From positions 1 through 10,960 of the forward strand of contig JAQGMD010000106.1 in NCBI GenBank assembly GCA_028292565.1: a DNA stretch of 10,960 bases, written 5' to 3'. Made by a program: the position numbers and the translations under genes. Below, piece by piece: positions 1 through 6,661 of this stretch (position 1 is its first letter; each line of letters begins with the position of its first letter). The DNA is from Burkholderia sp. GTDB taxonomy: Bacteria > Pseudomonadota > Gammaproteobacteria > Burkholderiales > Burkholderiaceae. The notes under the pieces are model-generated. The model had not been told where the DNA came from and did not search any database. It was given only the letters and a program-made list of their open reading frames with translations.

Positions 1-624
1 GATGACGATCGCATCATTTGTAAAAAAGCCGTCCGGTCCGGCCAGCGTGCGCGGGCCGGTGCGCGGATGGAAGCGCAGGCTGTCGACGCCGCTGTAGACC
101 TGGCTTATCCGGTTCGGCTCAACGCCCACCGTATTGGCGAGCCAGCCCTGCAGGTCGCGACTGACGGCAATGTACTGGCCGACAAAAGGCCTGATCGCTT
201 TGCGCAGAAGGTTGTACTTGACGTTGGTACCATGCAGGTCAAAGATGTCGCGCCCATGTTCGCCGTGCACGCGCGCCCCTATTCCCGCCGCGGCTGCCAC
301 TGCCTGGCCTTCCATAGTGGCGAGGTTGCGCGTGTGGACTATGTCAGGCTGCAGCAGTTTCAGCGCTTTATAGAGACGCGGATAGATGCTGATGTCTTTG
401 CCTTCGCGCTTGTTCAACGTCACGATCTCGACGTTGTCGCGCGTGATCCGGTTCTGGAAATCCGAGCTGCCCTTCAGGCAGACGATCGCATGACGGTAGC
501 GCTCCGCCGGTATATGGTTGATCAGGTTGACGAGTCCATTCTCCATGCCTCCCATGCCGAGATGATGAATCACATGTGCGATCAGCGGAGGCTGACCGGT
601 TTGATTGTCAGAGAGCCGGCTCAT
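1..624 (-). CDS. Glycosyltransferase, XrtA/PEP-CTERM-associated (TIGR03088-like), C-terminus cut off
   Basis: This is the N-terminal 208 residues of a GT-B fold, family 4-like glycosyltransferase, expected to add a sugar to the lipid-linked exopolysaccharide precursor at the cytoplasmic face of the inner membrane. The reading frame is open without a stop to the window edge. Visible features are an N-terminal acceptor-domain glycine loop HHLGMGGMENG (residues 20-30), PDIVHTRN (93-100), the HGEHGRD motif (120-126) typical of the second XrtA-locus glycosyltransferase, and YSGVD (177-181), which resembles the NGVD motif at the domain junction. The donor-binding C-terminal domain lies outside the window. 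The start was chosen because a strong Shine-Dalgarno sequence (AAGGAAAGGA) precedes the ATG by seven bases. The gene begins 17 bases inside the end of the exosortase gene, so the two are probably translationally coupled. Sugar specificity cannot be read from the sequence. Confidence 0.88.
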   Translation of the reverse strand, partial: MSRLSDNQTGQPPLIAHVIHHLGMGGMENGLVNLINHIPAERYRHAIVCLKGSSDFQNRITRDNVEIVTLNKREGKDISIYPRLYKALKLLQPDIVHTRNLATMEGQAVAAAAGIGARVHGEHGRDIFDLHGTNVKYNLLRKAIRPFVGQYIAVSRDLQGWLANTVGVEPNRISQVYSGVDSLRFHPRTGPRTLAGPDGFFTNDAIVI

Positions 625-2176
625 CGCTCAGTCCTTTCCTTATTGCAGGCAGCATGTCGTTCAGGAAGTCTTTGAGTACCGGCAGCGCTTCGTCCGGCTT
701 GTCTTCATACTGGGCGGCGATGATAATCTCCGCGCCGTCATCGCCGCGGCCCAGCAGCTTGTTTTTGGCGAGGAAGATCTTTGCAATCTGCGGGCTGGTC
801 GTTTCTTCCCTATCCAGCCGGTACCAGCGCCAGATGACCAACTTCTTTGCCGGGGAGAGCAACCGGTTTTGCCTGACGGTGAGTTGGTGCGCGTCGAGGT
901 CGATGCTGCGCATTTGTTCGCTGACGCTTTTCCAGAGGTCTTTATCGGAGACCAGCGTGTTAGCGGAGGTGATCAGTTGCGAGCCTGGTCGTTGATTGCG
1001 GTACTCGGCCAGGTAGACGCTGATTGACTGACTGCCGCGCCGATAGGTTTGCTGGAAGCGGACCGGCGTGCCGATGTACTGAGGAATCCAATCGGCGAGT
1101 TGAGCCGGGCTTGCTTCCCACTTTCCCGGTATGCCGGGCACATCGATCTTCTTGTTGGCCGCGCCGCCGATATCACGGTCGAGGTGGCTGACATAAGTCG
1201 GCCAGGCTACGGCAATCATTATTGTGGCGACGGCGACGCCGGCAGTGGCTTTCAACGGGGCGACGTGCACCGCGACTGAAGCGGTATTTGCTTCCGCGGT
1301 GGCTGTCACCTTGTCGTCCTCACGCCAGAACGATCCGATCCAGAACAGGAGCAGCATGACCAGTCCGAAGAACACCCAGCCGTAGACAAGGTGGTCGGCG
1401 CCGACAGCCAGCGTCATGCCGCTCAGATGGCCCGTCATGACGATCAGGTAGGCGCGTATGCCATTGGCGATGATGGGCACGATGAGTGAAAGCGCAACGA
1501 AGGCAAGGCGGCGCTTCAGGCTGGTGTAGGTCAGGTACGCATACAAGGTGCCGAGTGTGAATGACGCGATGAGGTAGCGTAGGCCGCTGCAGGCTTCCAC
1601 TACCGACCAGTTCCCGCTGGGCAGGGTGAAGTAGGTGCCTTCACGGAAGACCGGTATGCCGGTCAGTTGCAGCGCATTGACGGTGAAGTCCGCCGTGAAG
1701 TTGATCATTGTGGGGATGAACACTTCCCCAAACGGCACGGCCAGGAACAGATACGCCAGCGGAAACGCAATTGCGGCGGCCATCCTGGTTCCGAGCACCG
1801 ACCAGATCGCCACTGGAATCATCGCAACCAAAAAATACTGCTGAAACACCAGCACATGGGCGAGAGACGCGAGCAGCCAGCCGAAGCCCAACCCAACCAG
1901 AACGATCAACGCCCAGGGAGTGGGACGACTATCGATGGTCGTCAATTCTTTACGCTGCCGCCAGATCAGCCAGACGCTGATGGGGGCGATCAGGAAGCAG
2001 TGGGCGAAGGTGTCCGAGCGATCCCAGATCGACACCATCGATCGCGTCGTCTCGTAATAGATCGCGAGTAGTGCCACCACAGTCAGGATGGCAACGAGTG
2101 CAGCGCCCTTCAGCCGAGGTGCGTCGGCGGCATCGGGCAGGTCGTGTGGGAGAGGGACGCTGCGTGCTTCGCTCAT
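608..2176 (-). CDS. xrtA: Exosortase A with fused C-terminal EpsI domain
   Basis: This is a polytopic inner-membrane cysteine protease/transpeptidase-like enzyme that, in this family, recognises the C-terminal PEP-CTERM signal of exported proteins and processes it. The 522-residue product has a short cytoplasmic N-terminus, then multiple hydrophobic segments from about residue 24 to 283. The family's catalytic residues are all present: Cys196 in VVEACSGLRYL, Arg241 in ANGIRAYL and His262 in ADHLVYGW. A further hydrophobic segment at about 312-326 leads into a soluble domain (about 330-515) with the EpsI-type pattern VIWRWYRLDREET followed by a lysine-rich, acidic C-terminal part. The EpsI domain is often fused to XrtA and its function is not established. 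The ATG overlaps the stop codon of the preceding glycosyltransferase as ATGA, with GAGGA upstream. No PEP-CTERM substrate gene is present in the window. Confidence 0.95.
   Translation of the reverse strand: MSEARSVPLPHDLPDAADAPRLKGAALVAILTVVALLAIYYETTRSMVSIWDRSDTFAHCFLIAPISVWLIWRQRKELTTIDSRPTPWALIVLVGLGFGWLLASLAHVLVFQQYFLVAMIPVAIWSVLGTRMAAAIAFPLAYLFLAVPFGEVFIPTMINFTADFTVNALQLTGIPVFREGTYFTLPSGNWSVVEACSGLRYLIASFTLGTLYAYLTYTSLKRRLAFVALSLIVPIIANGIRAYLIVMTGHLSGMTLAVGADHLVYGWVFFGLVMLLLFWIGSFWREDDKVTATAEANTASVAVHVAPLKATAGVAVATIMIAVAWPTYVSHLDRDIGGAANKKIDVPGIPGKWEASPAQLADWIPQYIGTPVRFQQTYRRGSQSISVYLAEYRNQRPGSQLITSANTLVSDKDLWKSVSEQMRSIDLDAHQLTVRQNRLLSPAKKLVIWRWYRLDREETTSPQIAKIFLAKNKLLGRGDDGAEIIIAAQYEDKPDEALPVLKDFLNDMLPAIRKGLSDEPAL
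632..641 (-). promoter_or_regulatory. Ribosome binding site of the downstream glycosyltransferase
   Basis: On the minus strand this reads AAGGAAAGGA and ends seven bases before the ATG at 624. It lies inside the last codons of the exosortase gene and fixes the glycosyltransferase start. Confidence 0.7.
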
Positions 2177-3444
2177 AGGACACCATCCTCTGCAGGCAAG
2201 GGCTGCCGTGCGGTTGAATTATCGGCATCGGGTTGCTGCGGGTGCGATGGACTGATCATCGCGTCCAGACGGTGGAGGCTGCTTTCCCAGCTGTAGTCGC
2301 TCAGTACGCGCGCGCGTGCCGCATGGCCGACCTGTGCGACGCGTGTGCTGGCGCCGGCATCAAGCAGTGCAAGGATCTGGTCGACATAGGCGTTGTCGTC
2401 ACCGGGGACAAACAACTCCTTGCCGACGATGGCGCGGATGCCCTCCATTGCTTGCGGGGATGCGACCACGGTTTTTTCCATCGCCATCGCTTCCAGCACC
2501 TTGTTCTGGATGCCGCGGGCGATACGCAGCGGGGCAACCGAAAGCGTGGCGTGCGCTAGGAAGGGCCGCACGTCAGGAACCGAGCCAGTGACGGTTATGC
2601 CCGGCAACTCAGAAAGCGCGGTCACTTGCGGTGTCGGGCGGGCGCCGACGACATAAAACTGGAGTTGCGGCTTTCGTTCCCGCAGCGCCGGGAATATGGT
2701 GCGGGCGAACCAGTCGACCGCATCGACATTGGCCCAGTAGTCCATCGCGCCGGTGAATACCACGACTTGCGTATCATCCGGGTAAGGATTGGCGAATTCG
2801 TGCTGCGGCGAAAAGTATGCGGCATCGACGCCGTTGTTGAAATAGCTGACTTTCGCTGCGGTTTCGGGCGCCAGTTTTTTGAATAACGCCGCTTCCGCCT
2901 CCGACACGAAGGTGGAGCAGTCAAACTCGCTTGCGGTCTGTCGCTCGTAGGCGAGCAGGCGCTGCGATTCACGGCGGTACAGCCAGTTCATCGGCCACCG
3001 CTTCGACTCCGCATAGAGGCGCCATTTGTCTGAGTCGACATCCACAAAATCGATGATGCGCCGGGCCTTCGCATGGCTGACGTATTGAGCCATCGCTGAC
3101 GAAAACACCACGATGCTTTCAATAGGCCGTATATCAAGCATGTTGTTTACCCATGCCTGCATGCCGGCATTCTGGTAATACGGCAGGCTCAACGCCTTGT
3201 TCGAGATGAAACCCGAAAGGCTGCGTACCCTGGCAGTGGTCGGGTTGAGTTTTACAAAATGCGTTTCGGCGCAAAGGCTTTTCACTTTGTCCAGATGGTC
3301 CCAGTCCTGTTCGTCATCGACAAAGGTACCGAGGTGGACACGGTATTTTTCAGCCAGGTGCTTCAGCATGTGATACGAACGGATCTTGTCGCCCTTGTTC
3401 GGCGGGTATGGGATCCGGTGTACGAGGTAGAGCAATTCTTTCAT
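2173..3444 (-). CDS. Glycosyltransferase, XrtA/PEP-CTERM-associated (TIGR03087-like)
   Basis: This GT-B fold, group 1/family 4-like glycosyltransferase probably extends the exopolysaccharide repeat unit. The 423-residue protein starts with a Rossmann-like strand followed by the nucleotide-sugar enzyme-like stretch HRIPYPPNKGDKIRSYH (9-25). It continues through VDVDSDKW (134-141), NNGVD (203-207) and TGAMDYWANVDA (231-242), and reaches the donor-binding region GIQNKVLEAMAMEKTVVAS (311-329), which contains the glutamate typical of the E-x7-E class. These motifs are characteristic of the first glycosyltransferase of XrtA loci. The last 26 residues or so (about 398-423) are rich in Pro, Asp and Gln and look disordered; their codons run into the exosortase start through an ATGA overlap. 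The gene starts four bases after the FemAB-like gene, with only a weak Shine-Dalgarno sequence, so coupling is likely. Donor and acceptor are unknown. Confidence 0.92.
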   Translation of the reverse strand: MKELLYLVHRIPYPPNKGDKIRSYHMLKHLAEKYRVHLGTFVDDEQDWDHLDKVKSLCAETHFVKLNPTTARVRSLSGFISNKALSLPYYQNAGMQAWVNNMLDIRPIESIVVFSSAMAQYVSHAKARRIIDFVDVDSDKWRLYAESKRWPMNWLYRRESQRLLAYERQTASEFDCSTFVSEAEAALFKKLAPETAAKVSYFNNGVDAAYFSPQHEFANPYPDDTQVVVFTGAMDYWANVDAVDWFARTIFPALRERKPQLQFYVVGARPTPQVTALSELPGITVTGSVPDVRPFLAHATLSVAPLRIARGIQNKVLEAMAMEKTVVASPQAMEGIRAIVGKELFVPGDDNAYVDQILALLDAGASTRVAQVGHAARARVLSDYSWESSLHRLDAMISPSHPQQPDADNSTARQPLPAEDGVL

Positions 3445-3448
3445 GGTT

Positions 3449-4522
3449 CTAGCCCAGGTCTTTCACAATATACGGCCCGACCATGTTGGCCACGGATAGC
3501 GGCATGCGCTGCCACATCTTGATGAACATCTGGTACTTCGGGTTCAACGGATTGTTGTCCGGCAGTTCCTTAGCTCGGTGCAACTGATATTCGTAATGCA
3601 GCGGCTGCGGCGTGAAGCCCCAGTTCTTCTTGAAGTCAAAAGCGCCGGTGCCGACCTTGCTGCGGCCGAAGTCGAAGATACGATAGCCGCGTTCGCATGA
3701 ACGGCGCATCAGTTCCCAATACATGAAATCATTGCCCGCGACGTCGCGCGCTTCGCTGGTGCCTCCACCATAGTAGGGCACGACCTCGTCGCGGAAGTAG
3801 AAGCTCAATACGCTGCTGATGGTGCGGTCGTTCAGCGTGATCGTCAGTACCTCGCAATCATTGGCGAAGACTTCCTTCAGCAGCCGGAAGTATTTTTTAG
3901 GGAAGACCGGGGTGCCGAGGCGATGGACACTGGCTGCGTAGGCGTCGAAGAAGCGATCGACGTTCGAGTCGATCGTGCCTTGCAAACCAGCCTTGATTCC
4001 CTTGCGCACCATTGCTCGCTGCTTCTTCGGGATGGCGAGCATGTTTTGTTCCGGATCGGAGGACATCTCCTTGCGGAAGGTGACGTACAGGTCTTTGGTG
4101 ATCCAGTCGGTGTGCTGCCGTTCGAGGTTGCGATATTCCAGGTGGCCGACGTTCAGCTTTGCAGCCAGTCCCTGGGCCGCTTTGTCGAGTGCCTGCCTGG
4201 CGGCTTCGGATGTGGCGGCAATGCCGCCGTACACGCAGAAGGGCAGGGAGCTCAGTGAATGACCGAACAGCCTGCTTTTGATTTCGGCCAGGGCGAGTAT
4301 GCCGGTGATCTCGCCGTTGGACTCGGCGTACATGAACCAGGTTTTATGGCCGAATGCGCGTTCTATTACTGATTGCCAGCCGGCCCGGTGGAAGAAGGTG
4401 GCTTCGGGGCAGGATGCGACGAACGCGTCCCAGCGTGGTGCGTCTTCGGGGCGCATCAGCTGGATGGTGGGAGCGGTGATGGTACTTTGCCGCTCCTGGA
4501 ATGCTTCGGTGACGCTGTTCAT
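3449..4522 (-). CDS. FemAB-like transferase, XrtA/PEP-CTERM-associated (TIGR03019-like)
   Basis: This 357-residue cytoplasmic protein has the double GNAT-fold layout of the FemAB family, whose best-known members transfer amino acids from aminoacyl-tRNA to peptidoglycan precursors. In exopolysaccharide loci the acyl donor and acceptor are not established; acylation or aminoacylation of a glycan precursor is inference. Recognisable pieces are the N-terminal FFHRAGWQSVIERAFGH (43-59), LPFCVYGG (93-100), the basic RKGIKAGL (173-180), the glycine-rich YYGGGTSEARD (250-260) followed by AGNDFMYWELMR (262-273), and the strongly conserved FDFGRSKVGTGAFDFKKNWG (283-302). The gene lies nine bases after the deacetylase stop. 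No convincing Shine-Dalgarno sequence precedes its ATG, because the upstream bases are occupied by repeat-like DNA, so expression may depend on reinitiation. A later ATG at residue 23 is not better supported. Confidence 0.91.
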   Translation of the reverse strand: MNSVTEAFQERQSTITAPTIQLMRPEDAPRWDAFVASCPEATFFHRAGWQSVIERAFGHKTWFMYAESNGEITGILALAEIKSRLFGHSLSSLPFCVYGGIAATSEAARQALDKAAQGLAAKLNVGHLEYRNLERQHTDWITKDLYVTFRKEMSSDPEQNMLAIPKKQRAMVRKGIKAGLQGTIDSNVDRFFDAYAASVHRLGTPVFPKKYFRLLKEVFANDCEVLTITLNDRTISSVLSFYFRDEVVPYYGGGTSEARDVAGNDFMYWELMRRSCERGYRIFDFGRSKVGTGAFDFKKNWGFTPQPLHYEYQLHRAKELPDNNPLNPKYQMFIKMWQRMPLSVANMVGPYIVKDLG

Positions 4523-4531
4523 AATTCGCTA

Positions 4532-5440
4532 TCAGTTAAGTGCGGCGGACCAACTTTGGGTACCCGGCTGCGCGGGAACGACAGATTTGTTCGGGCTGTC
4601 GCTTAGAAAAATTTTGTCCATGCGGTCCCATGCGAAGTCGTGCGTCAGGGCCTTGAGCCTTGATTCCATGCGGTGGAGGTTCACGTAGTGGCGGAACCGG
4701 GTCTTCAGGCCGACGTTTTTCTGGCGTGGCTGGCCGGGGTCGATTTCCCACGGATGGAAATAGAAGATTGCCGACTGCTGGTCGTGGCTGTTTACGCGTT
4801 GCATCAACCAGCGCGACATCGCATAGGGGAAGAAGCGGAAGTAACCGCCGCCGCCCGCCGGAACATTCCTGTTCATCAGGCGTACTGTGGTGACCGGCAG
4901 TTCGAGCAAGCCGTTTTCTCCGTTCGGGTAGAAGGCGAAGCGTGGTGCATCGGGCATGCCGTAGTGGTCGTGCTGTATGGGGTAGATGCTGGAGCTGTAG
5001 CGGTAGCCGGCTTCGAACAGCACGTCGAGCGCCCAAAGGTTCTGCGTTCCGATTGAAAAGCTTGGGGCGCGATAGCCTTTTACCTCCTGGCCGCTGATGT
5101 CTTCCAGAAGTGCTTTGCTGCGGGTTATGTCGTCCTTGAAATCTTCGGCGCTTTGATCGGATGCGCGCAAGTGACCGTAGCCGTGGCTGGCGATTTCGTG
5201 TCCGGCGTGTGCAATGCGACGGACCATCTCGGGGTAGCGTTCCGCGATCCAGCCTAGTGTGAAGAAGGTGGCCTTGATGTGTTTTTCGTTCAGCAGTGTG
5301 AGGATGCGGTCGATGTTTGCCTCGACGCGGCAGGAGAGGGTGGGCCAGCTGTCTCTTGAAATATGCCGGGCGAATGCGGACACCTGGAAGTAGTCTTCCA
5401 CGTCGATAGTCATTGCGTTGCGAATTTGCTTTGTTGCCAT
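4532..5440 (-). CDS. Polysaccharide deacetylase, XrtA/PEP-CTERM-associated (TIGR03006-like)
   Basis: This is a carbohydrate esterase family 4 (NodB homology) enzyme that would remove N-acetyl groups from the exopolysaccharide using a divalent metal. The 302-residue protein has no signal peptide visible. Motif 1 is TIDVEDYF (11-18), supplying the aspartates. Motif 2 is SHGYGH (85-90), supplying metal-binding His86 and His90. Motif 3 is RAPSFS (124-129), and a late motif FHPWEID (228-234) precedes the DUF3473-type C-terminal segment typical of XrtA-locus members. The start is set by the strong purine-rich Shine-Dalgarno sequence AAGGGGGGAAGA directly upstream of the ATG. Family members generally end soon after the motif seen here as LHRMESRLKALTHDFAW (255-271). 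The last 15 or so residues (about 286-300, VVPAQPGTQSW and neighbours) are encoded by a dispersed-repeat-like palindrome and are unlikely to be functional. The gene follows the epimerase after a 75-base gap. Confidence 0.94.
   Translation of the reverse strand: MATKQIRNAMTIDVEDYFQVSAFARHISRDSWPTLSCRVEANIDRILTLLNEKHIKATFFTLGWIAERYPEMVRRIAHAGHEIASHGYGHLRASDQSAEDFKDDITRSKALLEDISGQEVKGYRAPSFSIGTQNLWALDVLFEAGYRYSSSIYPIQHDHYGMPDAPRFAFYPNGENGLLELPVTTVRLMNRNVPAGGGGYFRFFPYAMSRWLMQRVNSHDQQSAIFYFHPWEIDPGQPRQKNVGLKTRFRHYVNLHRMESRLKALTHDFAWDRMDKIFLSDSPNKSVVPAQPGTQSWSAALN
4541..4595 (-). repeat. REP-like palindromic repeat inside the 3' end of the deacetylase gene
   Basis: On the plus strand, bases 4560-4579 (GTACCCGGCTGCGCGGGAAC) form an imperfect hairpin: G-C and T-A pairs, one mismatch, then CCCG pairing with CGGG. 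The surrounding sequence matches the general look of short dispersed repeats common in proteobacterial genomes. When translated by chance, these give peptides such as VPAQPGTQSW on one strand and WVPGCAGTTD on the other, both of which appear here. Copy number cannot be judged from one window, and the exact edges are uncertain. Confidence 0.6.
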
Positions 5441-5515
5441 TCTTCCCCCCTTTGCTGCTGACGCTCGCTCTTCCGCAATACTCCTTCTCCCTGCAAGGGG
5501 AGGGAATTTTTCTTT
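5441..5515 (-). other. Intergenic gap between epimerase and deacetylase genes
   Basis: This is the largest gap in the window. It holds the palindrome at 5487-5502 and, next to the deacetylase start, a strong Shine-Dalgarno sequence. I see no convincing sigma-70 promoter boxes in the direction of transcription. Confidence 0.6.
5487..5511 (+). terminator. Hairpin with GCAA loop followed by a T tract, plus-strand orientation
   Basis: Bases 5487-5492 (CTCCCT) pair with 5497-5502 (GGGGAG), counting one T-G wobble, and enclose the loop GCAA. A run of five T follows at 5507-5511. In the plus direction this looks like a weak intrinsic terminator, which would act on antisense transcripts. In the direction of the operon the same hairpin has no U tract after it, so it could only affect mRNA folding or stability. 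It also resembles short CTCCC-rich dispersed repeats. Confidence 0.4.
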
Positions 5516-6661
5516 CTAGCTGCGGAATCCTCTATCCATCCATCCCTGCACAACCTCAGCGATCCGAACCGCAGCCTTCCCGTCCCAGTATTCAGGAATC
5601 CGTCCAGTTTTCCCGCCCGAAGTCATCACATCCTCAAAGGCGGCGAAAATCTTTTCAGGCTCCTGTCCTGCAATCGTGTTCGTCCCTTCTTCAACCGTGA
5701 TCGGTCTCTCGGTATTGTTCCTGAGCGTGATGCACGGCACGCCGAGTGCCGTGGTCTCTTCCTGTACGCCGCCGGAATCGGTCAGGACCACGCGGGCGTC
5801 CTTCATCAGTCCCAGCATCTCGAGATAACCCATAGGCGGCAGCGCCAATATACGGCGCGCGTCGAGCATTTCGCCCAACCCGGACTTTTCGATCACCGCC
5901 CGCGTACGCGGGTGCAGGGGAAAGATCACCGGCAGCCTGGAACCGATCTCCAGCGTTGTTTCCAGGAGGCTGCGCAATATGCGCGGGTCGTCGACATTGG
6001 AAGGCCGATGCAGGGTGAGGACCGAGTAGCCATCACGGCCGGTGATGAATGCGGGATGACCTGCATCCTGAAGAGTGCGCGAGACAGGAACGGCTCTGTC
6101 CAGGTTGTGGCGCAAGGTGTCGATCATCACGTTGCCCACAAAATGGATGCGCCCGCCGTCTATGCCCTCGCGCAGCAGGTTGTCGCGGCCGCTGCGCTCG
6201 GTAGTAAACAGCAGGTCGGATATCTGGTCGGTGAGGACTCGGTTGATTTCTTCCGGCATCGCGCGGTCGAAGCTGCGCAGGCCTGCCTCAACGTGGATTA
6301 CCGGCACACCTTTTTTGGCGGCCACCATCGCGCAGGCAAAGGTGGAATTCACATCGCCTACGACCAGAATTGCGGATGGCCGGGTCGCGTCGAGCACCGG
6401 CTCGAAACGGCGCATGACTTCCGCCGTCTGCACCGTATGGGTGCCGGACCCGACTTCGAGATTGACATCCGGCGATGGAATGCCGAGCGCCTCGAAATAC
6501 TGATGGTTCATAGCCACGTCGTAGTGCTGGCCGGTATGCAGCAGGCTGACGCCGATCTTCGGTCGAAGAGCCTTAAGTGCAGAAATGATCGGCGCCATCT
6601 TCATGAAGTTAGGGCGCGCGCCCACAATGCAGAGGATGTTTTGCTGTTGGCCGGATGTCAT
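5516..6661 (-). CDS. wecB: UDP-N-acetylglucosamine 2-epimerase (non-hydrolysing)
   Basis: This cytoplasmic enzyme interconverts UDP-GlcNAc and UDP-ManNAc, supplying a precursor for a ManNAc- or ManNAcA-containing polysaccharide. With the start at 6661 the protein has 381 residues, close to the family norm of about 375. Diagnostic motifs are GARPNFMKMAPI (14-25), TGQHYD (43-48), GDVNST (102-107) with the conserved aspartate, and HVEAGLRSFDRAMPEEINR (123-141) with the two catalytic-type glutamates. Further motifs are LTLHRPSNVDD (215-225), DSGGVQEE (295-302) and RNNTERP (314-320). The start was chosen because its ATG overlaps the ATPase stop codon as ATGA and the sequence MTSGQQQNILCIVGARPN begins close to the first beta strand, as in homologues. 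An in-frame ATG at 6706 would add 15 residues but has no Shine-Dalgarno sequence. The overlap indicates translational coupling. Confidence 0.95.
   Translation of the reverse strand: MTSGQQQNILCIVGARPNFMKMAPIISALKALRPKIGVSLLHTGQHYDVAMNHQYFEALGIPSPDVNLEVGSGTHTVQTAEVMRRFEPVLDATRPSAILVVGDVNSTFACAMVAAKKGVPVIHVEAGLRSFDRAMPEEINRVLTDQISDLLFTTERSGRDNLLREGIDGGRIHFVGNVMIDTLRHNLDRAVPVSRTLQDAGHPAFITGRDGYSVLTLHRPSNVDDPRILRSLLETTLEIGSRLPVIFPLHPRTRAVIEKSGLGEMLDARRILALPPMGYLEMLGLMKDARVVLTDSGGVQEETTALGVPCITLRNNTERPITVEEGTNTIAGQEPEKIFAAFEDVMTSGGKTGRIPEYWDGKAAVRIAEVVQGWMDRGFRS

Noticed and set aside
67..675. Open frame on the plus strand (202 codons) near the left edge
   Set aside because: The minus strand here encodes a glycosyltransferase with clear motifs and a strong ribosome binding site, so the plus-strand frame is a shadow.
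4545..4600. Palindrome at the deacetylase end as a Rho-independent terminator of the operon
   Set aside because: The stem is short and imperfect, has no U tract in the direction of transcription, and the next gene starts nine bases after the stop codon.
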